From contig NZ_LT629766.1 of assembly GCF_900105315.1 (NCBI RefSeq), positions 310,001 through 374,000 of the forward strand: DNA of 64,000 nt, in the 5' to 3' direction. The stretch is from Brevibacterium siliguriense (lineage in GTDB: Bacteria; Actinomycetota; Actinomycetes; Actinomycetales; Brevibacteriaceae). Numbering within the stretch: position 1 is the stretch's first letter; every line of letters starts with the position of its first letter. Positions 43,438-52,639 of this stretch are shown here, in pieces. The translations under genes were made by a program, and so were the position numbers. The notes below the pieces were generated by a model that did not search any database, was not told the origin of the DNA, and saw only the letters and a program-made list of their open reading frames with translations.

Positions 43438-44589
43438 CTACGCCTGTTCGGCGCTTTCGAGACAATGCATGGCAAGCACGATCTCCGCTGCGATCCGGGG
43501 ATCGGTGAGCCGCGCGCCCAGCACCCTTTCAATCTGCCCGATCCGGTAGCGCACAGTATTCTCGTGCACATGCAGTCGAGCAGCAGACTCAGCAATGCTG
43601 CCGCCGCTTTCCACGTAGATGCGCAGAGTGGCAGAAGCTTCGGGCTTGGTCGTCAACGGGTTGAGAAAGGCGGCGACGAGCCGACGGTCGAAACGCGAAC
43701 TCATTCTGGCGGCGGCCCATTCGATCGGACGCATTCGGTCGACGAACGCGAACTTCGTCCCGCGCACTGAGCCGAGCGCCACGTTCGCAGTCTGCAGCAT
43801 CTCGGGGACCTGACTCAGCGCAGTGAACAGGCCAGACACTCCGGCGCTGATGAGGCCCGGAGCATGCAGGCTGGTTTCGACATCGAATTCCCCCGAACAC
43901 ACCGCGGTCTGTTCGATCGCCGATGTTCCATACCCGGATTCCCTGATGACGATTCCGCTCCCAGGAGGCAGAGCCGGTCGCGCCGGCTCGGAGTCCCCAC
44001 TGTCGAGACGAACACGTACTGCCCGGATCGGCTCGTAGGGGACGAATCCGAAGCTTTCGAGGACCCGCCACAGTGCCGGTTCACGTCCCGGTGACACTCC
44101 GGCCTCCAGATCTCGCAGAACTCGGACCGATTCCTCCCGTCGATTGCTGATCGAGAACGACTCGAAACCTTCGAAAGCGCGCAGGAGCTTGGATATGACA
44201 TCGAGGATCAATCCGCCGGCGACGGCGCCCTCCCCCTCCACGAATTCATCGTCGTGCACTGCGATGACGACCTCGTGATTGCGACTGCGAAGGCGAACAG
44301 TCTGAGCATAAACGTGCCAGCGTCCGATCATTGCTGACTTCGGTTCACCCCACAGCGCTTCGCCCGCACCCGTGACAACATCATCGTGAACCCATTGGGA
44401 AATGAGATGCGTCGGGGCCGTACCGACAGATCGGATGACCTCTCCGAGCTCGTTGACGACGAGTCCGGCACCTCTGCTGAGTCTGGCAGCACGCAGAAGT
44501 GTCGATTCGAGAGGATCGGAGGAGTTCAGACCGCTCATCAGCTCGTCGAAGATCTGCTCACGCGTCAGCGAATTTCGGTTCGAGAACAT
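43438..44589 (-). CDS. PucR/CdaR-type regulator with C-terminal HTH
   Basis: 383 residues from ATG 44589 (AGGAGA seven bases upstream); the longer frame to 44754 crosses the promoter region. The C-terminal PucR-type HTH is 'SIAESAARLHVHENTVRYRIGQIERVLGARLTDP'. The N-terminal region (about 1-160) is a sensor-like domain beginning 'SNRNSLTREQIFDELMSGL', and the middle resembles a GGDEF-related CdaR domain. Such proteins activate catabolic operons for purines, allantoin or amides. It is divergent from hyuA with an inverted repeat between, so it likely controls the hydantoinase operon. Confidence 0.88.
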   Translation of the reverse strand: MFSNRNSLTREQIFDELMSGLNSSDPLESTLLRAARLSRGAGLVVNELGEVIRSVGTAPTHLISQWVHDDVVTGAGEALWGEPKSAMIGRWHVYAQTVRLRSRNHEVVIAVHDDEFVEGEGAVAGGLILDVISKLLRAFEGFESFSISNRREESVRVLRDLEAGVSPGREPALWRVLESFGFVPYEPIRAVRVRLDSGDSEPARPALPPGSGIVIRESGYGTSAIEQTAVCSGEFDVETSLHAPGLISAGVSGLFTALSQVPEMLQTANVALGSVRGTKFAFVDRMRPIEWAAARMSSRFDRRLVAAFLNPLTTKPEASATLRIYVESGGSIAESAARLHVHENTVRYRIGQIERVLGARLTDPRIAAEIVLAMHCLESAEQA

Positions 44590-44658
44590 CAGCGTCTCTC
44601 CTTGCCGTCGCACATGCCGGCCCAACAGCAGGCCTGCTGTCAGCAACAATGACACCCC

Positions 44659-44675
44659 TTTGTGATATTCACAAA
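44659..44675. promoter_or_regulatory. Inverted repeat between the PucR-type gene and hyuA
   Basis: TTTGTGA-TAT-TCACAAA is a perfect 7-base inverted repeat, 70 bases from the regulator start and ~90 from hyuA. It is a good candidate for the operator controlling both genes. Confidence 0.5.
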
Positions 44676-44765
44676 TCTCATCGCGTCTTCCTTCATCTGC
44701 CCCATTGACCTGCTCAATTGCGGAAGGCCAGTCTATGGAGAACACCTCAATCAAAGGAGATGACC

Positions 44766-46853
44766 GTGGCAGATCTACGCGTCGCAGTCGACGTCGGCGG
44801 AACGTTCACCGACATCTGCGTTTTCGACGAATCCACCCAGAAGATGAGGGTGACGAAAGTACCTTCGACTCCGGACAACCCGATGGAGGCCGTTCTCAAC
44901 GGAGTGAAGCGAGCGAACATCGACCTCAGTCAGGTTGAACTCTTCTCGCACGGAACGACCGTGGCGACCAACGCGCTCATCACTCGTAGATTCCCCAAAT
45001 CGGCGATGGTGACGACCAAAGGATTCCGCGATGTCATCGAGATCCGTGATGGCACGAAGGACGACCTGTGGGACGCGTACTCAGACGTCTCCGGTCCCTA
45101 CATTCGTCGCCGTGACCGATTCGAAGTCACTGAACGCGTCGACTACGCCGGCAATATCGTCACCGAACTCGATGAAGATGAGGCCCGGAAGCTCGGGCGA
45201 CTGCTGAAGAAGCGCGGAGCGACGACCATCGCCGTCTGCTTCGTCAACTCTTATGCGAACTCCGCGAACGAGATCCGGATGCGAGAGATCCTCACCGAGG
45301 AGCTCCCCGGGGCCAGCATCTCGACGTCGGCGGAAGTGCTGCCGGAGATCTTTGAGCACAACCGATTCAACACGACGGTTGCCAATGCCGTGCTCGGACC
45401 GCTGGTGTCCGGGTACGTCGAGCAGCTCGACAGCAGTCTGACCGATGACGGCTATGCCGGAGAACTGCTGCTGCTCCACTCCGGCGGCGGTTCGATGACA
45501 TCGGAAATGGTCAAGAAATTCCCTGTCAGGCTGGCGGCCTCGGGGATCGCCGCAGGCGCCATAGCCGCCCAGCACGTCGCCGAGCAGTGCGGGTACGACA
45601 ATGCTGTCGGCCTCGACATGGGCGGCACCTCGACAGACATCTCGCTCATCGCAGACGGCGAGCTGCGGGAGACGAACGAGTGGGAAGTCGAATACGGCCA
45701 CCCCATCGTCTTCCCCAGCATCGAAGTGCTCACAATCGGAGCAGGCGGAGGATCGCTGGCACATATCGACATTGCCGGCTCACTGCGAAACGGCCCTCAG
45801 TCAGCGGGTGCCGACCCAGGCCCCGTCTGCTACCGACGAGGCGGAGAGGAACCGACGAACACAGATGCGAACCTCTGGCTCAACCGGCTGGGCACCGATC
45901 TCGCTGACGGCGAGATGACTCTGGACCGGGACAGCTCTCAGGCGGCAATCAAGGAGAAGATCGCCGACCCGCTCGGACTCGACGTCGACACCGCAGCCGA
46001 ATCCATCGTCAAGGTCGCCAATGCGAACATGGCCGATGCGGTCCGTCTCGTGTCCATCCGCCGAGGCCTCGATCCGCGAGATTTCGCGCTCATCGCCTTC
46101 GGCGGAGCGGGCGCCCTGCACGGAGCGGATGTGGCTCGCGAACTCAACATCCCCTCAGTCATCGTCCCGCCCAGCCCGGGAGTCACCTCGGCGCTGGGAT
46201 GCCTCCTCGTCGACATTCAGCACGACCTGTCGCAGATGTTCACCGGCGTAGCGGACTCCGCTGATGCCGAATCCGTCGAACAGCACTTCCGTGAGCTCGA
46301 GCTCGAAGGTCGAGATCGACTGCGGCATGAGAAAGTCCCTGACGAAGACGCGGTCTTCGAACGGGGAATCTCGATGCGCTATCACGGTCAGTGGAGGTCT
46401 TTGCAGGTGAAGATGGGATCAGGACCGAATGCTCTGCGCGAGGCCGTCCAGCTCTTCCATGAGGAACACGAGAAACAGTACGCCTTCCGGCAGGACGACA
46501 CCCCCGTCGAGATCTATCAGCTGCATCTCAAAGCCCTCGGCAGAACGCCGAAACCGACCTTCAAACCGACTCCGGTCAGCAGCAAGGAGCCCGGAGAGCC
46601 GATCGAAATCCGCGATGTCTACTTCGACGGTCAGTGGCATTCGACGCCGGTCTACCAGCGCGAGAACCTGCCGTCGGGCGCGGCGTTCATCGGACCGGCG
46701 ATTCTCAACCAGATCGACTCGACGACAGTCATCCCGCCGAATTCCTCGGCTGTGATCGACGAATGGTTCAACATCCGCATCGCACTGAACTCCGAGGCAG
46801 GCGAGCCGGCGCTGGCTTCTGCCTCCGGGGAAACGACACAGAACGGCCTGTGA
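44766..46853 (+). CDS. hyuA: Hydantoinase A-family (HyuA) ATP-dependent amidase subunit
   Basis: 695 residues from GTG 44766, which has AAAGGAG at six bases; ATG 44760 lies too close to that site. Typical HyuA: 'RVAVDVGGTFTDICVFDE' (ATP-binding), 'HGTTVATNALI', 'GFRDVIEIRDG', 'VGLDMGGTSTDISLI', 'IGAGGGSLAHID', 'GADPGPVCYRRGG', and 'LIAFGGAGALHGADVARELNIPSVIVPPSPGVTSALG'. With HyuB it hydrolyses cyclic amides using ATP (N-methylhydantoin, 5-oxoproline or caprolactam type) or carboxylates ketones. The exact reaction cannot be told from sequence alone. It is followed by hyuB 10 bases later. Confidence 0.93.
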   Translation: MADLRVAVDVGGTFTDICVFDESTQKMRVTKVPSTPDNPMEAVLNGVKRANIDLSQVELFSHGTTVATNALITRRFPKSAMVTTKGFRDVIEIRDGTKDDLWDAYSDVSGPYIRRRDRFEVTERVDYAGNIVTELDEDEARKLGRLLKKRGATTIAVCFVNSYANSANEIRMREILTEELPGASISTSAEVLPEIFEHNRFNTTVANAVLGPLVSGYVEQLDSSLTDDGYAGELLLLHSGGGSMTSEMVKKFPVRLAASGIAAGAIAAQHVAEQCGYDNAVGLDMGGTSTDISLIADGELRETNEWEVEYGHPIVFPSIEVLTIGAGGGSLAHIDIAGSLRNGPQSAGADPGPVCYRRGGEEPTNTDANLWLNRLGTDLADGEMTLDRDSSQAAIKEKIADPLGLDVDTAAESIVKVANANMADAVRLVSIRRGLDPRDFALIAFGGAGALHGADVARELNIPSVIVPPSPGVTSALGCLLVDIQHDLSQMFTGVADSADAESVEQHFRELELEGRDRLRHEKVPDEDAVFERGISMRYHGQWRSLQVKMGSGPNALREAVQLFHEEHEKQYAFRQDDTPVEIYQLHLKALGRTPKPTFKPTPVSSKEPGEPIEIRDVYFDGQWHSTPVYQRENLPSGAAFIGPAILNQIDSTTVIPPNSSAVIDEWFNIRIALNSEAGEPALASASGETTQNGL

Positions 46854-46863
46854 GGAGAAACCC

Positions 46864-48837
46864 ATGACCACAACGACGGAACAGTCGACGTCCACTCTCG
46901 ACCCGGTGACCTTCGAAGTGCTGAAGAACGCCTTCGCCACCAGCGTCGACCTCATGAGCGAGCAGATCCTGCGGACCTGCTATTCGTTCGTCATCTATTC
47001 CCGCGACTTCTCGTCAGCTCTCTGTGACCGCCACGGAAACACCGTCATGCAGGGCAGTGCTGACATCGCCGTTCACGTCGGCACCCTGCATTTCCAGTGC
47101 AAGGCCGTCATGGAGGAGTTCGGTGACGACATCAACCCCGGCGACGTCTTCCTCATCAACGACCCCTACCGCGGCGGCACGCACTTCAACGATGTCAGCT
47201 TCATCCGTCCGATCTTCGCCGAAGACGAGATCATCGGCTTCGCGCAGAACAAGGGGCATTGGGCCGATATCGGTGGATCCGTACCCGGCTCGTTCGATGT
47301 CTCGGCCAGTGAGCACTTCGGCGAGGGACTGCGCATCACCCCGTTGCGAGTGTGGCACAAGGGCCGGTTCCTCCACGATGTCGCGCAGCTGCTCGTATCG
47401 AACACTCGCGCTCCGGACCAGGCGCTCGGTGATCTCAACGCCCAGGCCGAAGCCACTGCTGTATGCGAACGTGAAGTGCTCCGCCTCGTCGACAAATATT
47501 CGAAGGACACGGTCCTCGACGCGATGCAGGAGACGCAGGACTATGTCTGCCGCACGGTCCTCGCCGGCCTCGGCGACCTGCCGAAGGGCGAGTGGGAGAC
47601 CGTCGACTTCCTCGACGGCGACCCCGCCAAGGGTGAGGGTCTGGCTCCGATCCGGGTGAAGCTCACCCTCGACGGAACAGGCATCCACTACGACCTGACC
47701 GGCTCCGCCGAGGCGGTCTCAACCTTCCTCAACTCCGGCTATGGGACGACGTTCTCGGCGATCTACGCAGGGACGAAGACGTTCTTCCCCGAGGTTCCGC
47801 TCAACTCTGGCTTCTATCAGGCGGTGACCGCGGAAATCGGGGAAGAGGGAACTGTCGTCAATGCGGGCTGGCCCCATGCGGTGACTGGGTTCTGCTCGGG
47901 ACCGTACGAGAAGGTCATGAACGCGATCTTCGAATTGTGGTCCCACATCATGCCCGAACGCGCGATGGCGTGCGCGTTCAATCTCGAGTATCTGCTCGTC
48001 GGGGGACATGATGCCAGGACCGAATCGAGCCCGTACTTCATGTGGTACGACTGGATGGCCGGAGGCTGGGGCGGCCGGTCGACGAAGGACGGATCGTCGG
48101 CGACGTCACCGGTGTTCGGCACCGGACTCGCAGTCCAGCCGGTCGAAGGTCAGGAGCGGCTGACCCCGGTGGTCACCACCCAGCACTCGATCAACATCGA
48201 CTCAGGTGGTCCCGGCAGATTCCGCGGAGGCTGCGGAGTCAATAAGGGCGGCATCCTCACCGATGCAACAGGTGCCGTGATGAGCTACTGCTGCGACCGC
48301 GGCCGTTCGACGACGTGGGGCATCAATGGCGGATTGCCCTCGATCCCTCACGGAGTCTGGCTCAATCCGTCGTCGGAGAACCCGCGCTACTTGGGCGCCA
48401 CATTCTCGAACGTAGCCATCAGCCCTGGTGACACGTTCGAACGCCCCAGCGCCGGAGGCGGAGGCTTCGGGGATCCGCTCGAGCGGAGCACAGCCGAGGT
48501 GCTCGAGGACGTCATCGACGGTTATGTCTCCATCGACCGTGCGACCAAGGACTATGGCGTGGTCGTCCGTGAGATCGATGCCGAACTCGATGAATACGAG
48601 ATCGACGAGGCCGCGACAGCCAAGGAACGGGAACGGATCCGCTCCGAACGTGCATCCTGGCTGGACGCCGACCCCGCCGAGGTGGCCCGCCGTTACCGCG
48701 ACGGCGAGATCACCGTCCACGACGTCATCCGCCAGTACGGCGTCGTCCTCGACTGGGGCACCGGTGAACTGCTCGAGAAGTCAACAGGACAGTTCCGCGA
48801 CAGCATGCGGGCTCGGTCCGCTTCGTTCTGGAGCTGA
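46864..48837 (+). CDS. hyuB: Hydantoinase B-family (HyuB) subunit
   Basis: 657 residues from ATG 46864 (GAGGAGAAA upstream). Conserved HyuB segments: 'TFEVLKNAFATSVDLMSEQILRTCYSFVIYSRDFSSALCD', 'GDVFLINDPYRGGTHFNDVS', 'NKGHWADIGGSVPGSFDV', 'PGRFRGGCGVNKGG' and 'SAGGGGFGDPLER'. The C-terminal ~120 residues are a charged extension rich in Glu/Arg ('DEAATAKERERIRSERASWL'), longer than in minimal family members. It partners HyuA in an ATP-dependent cyclic-amide hydrolase. A strong terminator follows within 11 bases. Confidence 0.93.
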   Translation: MTTTTEQSTSTLDPVTFEVLKNAFATSVDLMSEQILRTCYSFVIYSRDFSSALCDRHGNTVMQGSADIAVHVGTLHFQCKAVMEEFGDDINPGDVFLINDPYRGGTHFNDVSFIRPIFAEDEIIGFAQNKGHWADIGGSVPGSFDVSASEHFGEGLRITPLRVWHKGRFLHDVAQLLVSNTRAPDQALGDLNAQAEATAVCEREVLRLVDKYSKDTVLDAMQETQDYVCRTVLAGLGDLPKGEWETVDFLDGDPAKGEGLAPIRVKLTLDGTGIHYDLTGSAEAVSTFLNSGYGTTFSAIYAGTKTFFPEVPLNSGFYQAVTAEIGEEGTVVNAGWPHAVTGFCSGPYEKVMNAIFELWSHIMPERAMACAFNLEYLLVGGHDARTESSPYFMWYDWMAGGWGGRSTKDGSSATSPVFGTGLAVQPVEGQERLTPVVTTQHSINIDSGGPGRFRGGCGVNKGGILTDATGAVMSYCCDRGRSTTWGINGGLPSIPHGVWLNPSSENPRYLGATFSNVAISPGDTFERPSAGGGGFGDPLERSTAEVLEDVIDGYVSIDRATKDYGVVVREIDAELDEYEIDEAATAKERERIRSERASWLDADPAEVARRYRDGEITVHDVIRQYGVVLDWGTGELLEKSTGQFRDSMRARSASFWS

Positions 48838-48847
48838 AGACTCCAGT

Positions 48848-48888
48848 CACTCGGGGCGCTTGTCCACTCAGGCCGAGCGCCCCGAGTG
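48848..48888 (+). terminator. Strong hairpin terminator between hyuB and the nitrilase gene
   Basis: CACTCGGGGCGCT (48848-48860) pairs perfectly with AGCGCCCCGAGTG (48876-48888) around a 15-base loop, followed by TTTGACCTTTC. It separates hyuAB from the nitrilase gene despite their close spacing. Confidence 0.75.
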
Positions 48889-48958
48889 TTTGACCTTTCC
48901 CACCTCGCGATCGAGAGTAAGAGCAGAAGCAGTTATCGAGCGAAGAAGGTCGAGCATT

Positions 48959-49879
48959 ATGCGCACAGTGGCAGTCGTCCAGGCAGGTTCCGTTCCATTC
49001 GATGCCGAAGCGTCGGTCGACAAGGCGATCGCCAGGCTGAGGGAGGCCGCCGGCAACGGGGCCGAGCTCGTCGTGTTCCCCGAAGCATTCATCGGCGGCT
49101 ATCCGAAGGGCAGCACCTTCGGTGCCCCCGTCGGGATGCGCACCGAGCAAGGTCGCGCGCAGTTCCAGCGGTACTTCGACGGAGCGGTCGCCGTCGATGG
49201 CCCCGAGATGGGCAAGCTCGCCGAGGCAGCCCGCGAGGTCGGTGCCTTCGTCGTCATCGGCATCATCGAACGTTCCGGCAACACCCTCTATTGCACAGCC
49301 GTGATGGTCGACCCGGAACTCGGGGTCGTCGGCGCACACCGGAAGCTCATGCCCACCGGCACCGAGCGTGTGATCTGGGGCTTCGGGGACGGGTCGACCC
49401 TCGACACGATGGACACACCTTTCGGCCGAGTGGGCAGTGTCATCTGCTGGGAGAACTACATGCCGCTGCTGCGCCAGGCGATGTATGCCAAGGGAGTCGA
49501 ACTCTACTGCGCGCCGACCGTCGATGACCGTCCGACGTGGACGGCGACGATGACGCATATCGCCTTAGAGGGCCGCACTTACGTGCTCTCGGCATGCCAG
49601 TTCATCACGAAGAGCGAATTCCCCGACGACCATCCCTTCGACGAAGAACTGCCCTACGGTGAGACCGCCATCCGCGGCGGCAGCGTCATCATCGCACCTA
49701 CCGGCGAGGTGCTGGCCGGACCGGTCTACGAGGAGGAGACGATCCTCTACGCCGACATCGACCTCGGTGCCAAAACCCGTTCGCACCTCGACTTCGACCC
49801 GGTCGGCCACTACTCCCGGCCGGACGTCTTCGAGCTGCGAGTCGACACCCGTGCGAAAGGTTCCGTGTCGTTCGAGTGA
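48959..49879 (+). CDS. Nitrilase (carbon-nitrogen hydrolase superfamily)
   Basis: 306 residues from ATG 48959 (AAGGT upstream); the longer open frame is read-through of the hyuB region. The catalytic triad is E42 in FPEAF, K129 in HRKLMPTG and C163 in VICWENYMPL. The CWENYMPLLR and 'KLMPTGTERVIWG' contexts are those of true nitrilases (R-CN to R-COOH and ammonia), not amidases. It sits behind a terminator, so it may have its own promoter, yet its place after hyuAB suggests an organonitrogen-degrading cluster. Confidence 0.93.
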   Translation: MRTVAVVQAGSVPFDAEASVDKAIARLREAAGNGAELVVFPEAFIGGYPKGSTFGAPVGMRTEQGRAQFQRYFDGAVAVDGPEMGKLAEAAREVGAFVVIGIIERSGNTLYCTAVMVDPELGVVGAHRKLMPTGTERVIWGFGDGSTLDTMDTPFGRVGSVICWENYMPLLRQAMYAKGVELYCAPTVDDRPTWTATMTHIALEGRTYVLSACQFITKSEFPDDHPFDEELPYGETAIRGGSVIIAPTGEVLAGPVYEEETILYADIDLGAKTRSHLDFDPVGHYSRPDVFELRVDTRAKGSVSFE

Positions 49880-49955
49880 TGCGGCGGGCGGCCAATCACG
49901 TCGGCCGCCCGCGCCGCTCGAATCCGCGCCTGCCAGCCCGAGCTTCTGGCCGCAT

Positions 49956-50007
49956 CACTTTTTGGACAGATCATCGGTTCGCAACCTGATGACCTGCCCA
50001 AAAGGTG
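49956..50007. repeat. Imperfect inverted repeat in the gap after the nitrilase gene
   Basis: CACTTTTTGGACAG (49956-49969) faces CTGCCCAAAAGGTG (49994-50007), 12 of 14 positions matching with the others G-U compatible. Further CTGATG/GCAACTGAAG words follow to 50060. This could be a bidirectional terminator between convergent genes or the worn end of an insertion element. No transposase remains. Confidence 0.4.
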
Positions 50008-50084
50008 ATGACAGCCCGCACCTAACGTGATGTCGACTTGCAACTGAAGCGATGTTTCAGCACGTAGGCGGGAGGCTGCGCGCC

Positions 50085-51557
50085 TTAGCTCGCCATGGCC
50101 CGTCGCTCGCGTCGCCGCGTCCTCAGCCCGAGAGCGACGTCGACGACGAGGAACGCGAGCAGGCTGATGCCCACCAGTGGGAGGAACAACCCGATCGCGA
50201 CGGCGGCGAGGACAACCGCACCGACGCCCCACCACGGCGCATCAGCCAGAGCTCGGCGAGGCGGCGCGGATCCGAGCCTCTTCGCCGGATTCCGCTTCGG
50301 CCGCCGCTGCCACCACATGACGTAACCCCAGACGACCATGGCCGCGATGCCGAGCGCGAGGACGCAGAGCACGATCTGATTGACCAGGCCGAACAGTGTG
50401 CCCATGTGCAGGTCGATGCCCCAGCGGGCGAGTTTCGCCGCCACACCGTAATCGGAGAAGTCGACCCGATCGGTCACCTCCATATTCTCGGGGTCGAAGG
50501 CGACAGCATCGACCTTCGTGGGGACGCTGTGTTGGATCTCCTGCACCACCCAGGCCGAATCGGCATCGGCCGGAGGCAGGATCTCGACGAGCCCAGTATC
50601 GATATTGACGTCGTGTCCCATCGACAGCATCATGTCGAAGTCGGCAGGATCGATCGCGGCGTGATCGGCAGCGCTGTCGGCCTCCTCGGCGGAGGAACTG
50701 TCACCGTGGTGATGAGCGTGCCCATCAGTCGCCGAGGCTCCGCCGAGTTCCGTCGAGACCGCAGGCGTCTCCCAGCTCAGCGCCCCGCGCAGCTTCGTCA
50801 CGTTCTCCCCACCGAGCTGTGACCAGGTGATGCCGGTGGCCGAGAGGAAGAGCATGCCGCTGACCGCCCACACTCCGACAGAGGCATGCCAGGAGAAGGT
50901 GCGTCTCAACCCCTTCCCCTTCCGGCTCGGTCGCAGCATCGCGGTCGGCTTCCGCGTCCGGCGAGCACGGAGGATCCAGAGGACGAGACCCGCGGCGGCG
51001 ACGATTCCCAACCAGGAGGCGGCGAGTTCGCTGTAGATCCGGCCGCCGTCGCCGAGGTGGAGGCTGCGGTGCATCTGGTCGATCCAGGTCCGCAGCGGCA
51101 GGGCACCCGAGGTGCCGTAGACGGTGAGGTCACCGACCACCTCGGCGGTGGCAGGGTCGACGAAGATCGCTCGGGATTCGCTTTCGCCGAGGCTGGGGTC
51201 GGAATACATCACGCGCGTGGTGTCGCCCGGCTCGGGTGCCGGTCGCACGGCGGACAGCCTTGAATCACTGTGTCCGATGGCGGTGTTCGCCGCCTCGAGC
51301 TGGTCGGCCAGTGGCAGCGGATCGTCGGCGGCGGGGACGCTGATTTGGTCGGCATAGACCAGCTTCTCGAGCGTCGGGCTGATGGCGTAGGCCGCCCCGG
51401 TGAGCGCGGCGATGAGGATGAACGGGCCGACGAGGATCCCCGCGTAGAAGTGGAGGCGGCGCAGGAGCTGGCTGAGCCACGGTCTGCCACGTCTGAGTTG
51501 GAGCGGTTGAGTGGTGGGGTCGGAGTTTTCGGGCACGGTTGACGAAGGTGTGGTCAT
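50085..51557 (-). CDS. PepSY-associated transmembrane protein
   Basis: 490 residues from ATG 51557. Four or more helices with the PepSY_TM pattern: 'LLRRLHFYAGILVGPFILIAALTGAAYAI', a PepSY segment, 'WIDQMHRSLHLGDGGRIYSELAASWLGIVAAAGLVLWI', 'SWHASVGVWAVSGMLFLSATGITW', then 'KLARWGIDLHMGTLFGLVNQIVLCVLALGIAAMVVWGYVMWWQRRP'. The conserved His residues in helices suggest heme or metal binding, as in iron-uptake reductases of this family. A His-rich extracytoplasmic loop ('DGHAHHHGDSS') is consistent with metal handling. Direct repeats lie upstream. It is next to a His/Met-rich membrane protein gene. Confidence 0.88.
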   Translation of the reverse strand: MTTPSSTVPENSDPTTQPLQLRRGRPWLSQLLRRLHFYAGILVGPFILIAALTGAAYAISPTLEKLVYADQISVPAADDPLPLADQLEAANTAIGHSDSRLSAVRPAPEPGDTTRVMYSDPSLGESESRAIFVDPATAEVVGDLTVYGTSGALPLRTWIDQMHRSLHLGDGGRIYSELAASWLGIVAAAGLVLWILRARRTRKPTAMLRPSRKGKGLRRTFSWHASVGVWAVSGMLFLSATGITWSQLGGENVTKLRGALSWETPAVSTELGGASATDGHAHHHGDSSSAEEADSAADHAAIDPADFDMMLSMGHDVNIDTGLVEILPPADADSAWVVQEIQHSVPTKVDAVAFDPENMEVTDRVDFSDYGVAAKLARWGIDLHMGTLFGLVNQIVLCVLALGIAAMVVWGYVMWWQRRPKRNPAKRLGSAPPRRALADAPWWGVGAVVLAAVAIGLFLPLVGISLLAFLVVDVALGLRTRRRERRAMAS

Positions 51558-51617
51558 GTTGATGCTTTCTCTCAGTTGTGCTGAGCCGGATCGGGTCGGC
51601 CAGATGCCCTCGGCGAG

Positions 51618-51700
51618 CAGATGCGGTCGACGGGCAGTTGCGGTCGGCAGTCGTCGCACACTACAAGCAGTCGCGGTCGACGACCAGATACGGTCAGCAG
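51618..51700. repeat. Four imperfect direct repeats upstream of the PepSY gene
   Basis: Units of the form CAGNNRCGGTCRRC start at 51618, 51635, 51668 and 51685, with spacings of 17, 33 and 17 bases; a weaker copy begins at 51648. They lie in the non-coding gap between the two metal-related membrane genes, 60-145 bases upstream of the PepSY start. This could be an operator array. Confidence 0.5.
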
Positions 51701-51745
51701 TGATCGCACCGGCTTACGAGAGCCGATGCGCGGATGTGATGAGTG

Positions 51746-52471
51746 TCAGAAAGCAGGCTGCGGTGGCCCGCGCCGCAACACCGGGGATCGGCACACACCG
51801 AGGTTGCGGGGCAGTTCGGGCTCGAAGCCGAACAGCGACCGAGGTTTCTCGATCGGTGCCCTGAGGACGACGAGGCGAGGAATGACCGCTCGGATGATGA
51901 GGCGAGCGAACTCGCCGAGCATGATCGGCAGTCGCTCGGCCCAATAGATCATCGCGATCGTCACGACTCCCGCAAGGCAGTGAGCCAGCAGCATCGCCGG
52001 CGACGAATGCGAATGCATCTCAGCGGCTGCGCCAATGGATCCGTCCGTGGCAGACATGGCCGCAGAATCATGAGTCATCGGCATCGCGCCGCCGTGCATC
52101 GAGTGCATCGACGCGTGGTCGGCACCATGTGAGGTTGAGTGCTGAGAGTGCGAGCCGAGAAGCGCGGCGAGCCCGCCACCGGATTGCGCCGAGGCAGTCG
52201 GTGAGCCAGAGGAGTGCGGCGTGAAGAGGGAGAACAGGAGGTGGAAGAGCGTCTGGCTGATTCCGACGGAGACGGTCAGTCGAGGAAGAGACAGTCGGCG
52301 CCCCGCGAGAAGAACACAGACGAAGGTCGACAGTGCCAGCGGCACGATGATGCCCATCGCGGTCGGAAAGGATCCCCCGCCGAGGATGTGCGATGTCAGA
52401 GCGACAAAGGTCGCGAACACTGCGGCCAGGGTGCCGCGCAGAGCGCGCCGGTGCCTGACTCTCATCCTCAC
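51746..52471 (-). CDS. His/Met-rich membrane protein of unknown function
   Basis: 241 residues. Four hydrophobic segments: about 12-33, 38-58, 65-85 and 155-180. Between the third and fourth lies a long loop very rich in His, Met and Ser ('SQHSTSHGADHASMHSMHGGAMPMTHD'), a composition typical of copper or other soft-metal binding. The C-terminal ~60 residues are basic and end with a Pro/Arg-rich tail. It lies directly upstream of the PepSY gene on the same strand, 188 bases away. No named family recognised. Confidence 0.65.
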   Translation of the reverse strand: MRMRVRHRRALRGTLAAVFATFVALTSHILGGGSFPTAMGIIVPLALSTFVCVLLAGRRLSLPRLTVSVGISQTLFHLLFSLFTPHSSGSPTASAQSGGGLAALLGSHSQHSTSHGADHASMHSMHGGAMPMTHDSAAMSATDGSIGAAAEMHSHSSPAMLLAHCLAGVVTIAMIYWAERLPIMLGEFARLIIRAVIPRLVVLRAPIEKPRSLFGFEPELPRNLGVCRSPVLRRGPPQPAF

Positions 52472-52639
52472 GGGTCTATTTTCACACAGGTGGAACTAGA
52501 CCTGAGAGATCATCATCGCCTTCGTGACGGTGACCGTTTCGTTCCATCTCCATGCGCAGATCCGCCTCTTGGCGACAGATCCTCCCAACATCCAGTGGAG
52601 CCCGAACTCACAGCGACGGACCCCTGACCGACAGAGCGT

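Noticed and set aside
51618..51700. CRISPR array
   Set aside because: Repeats are only ~14-16 bases, imperfect, unevenly spaced, and no cas genes are present in the window.
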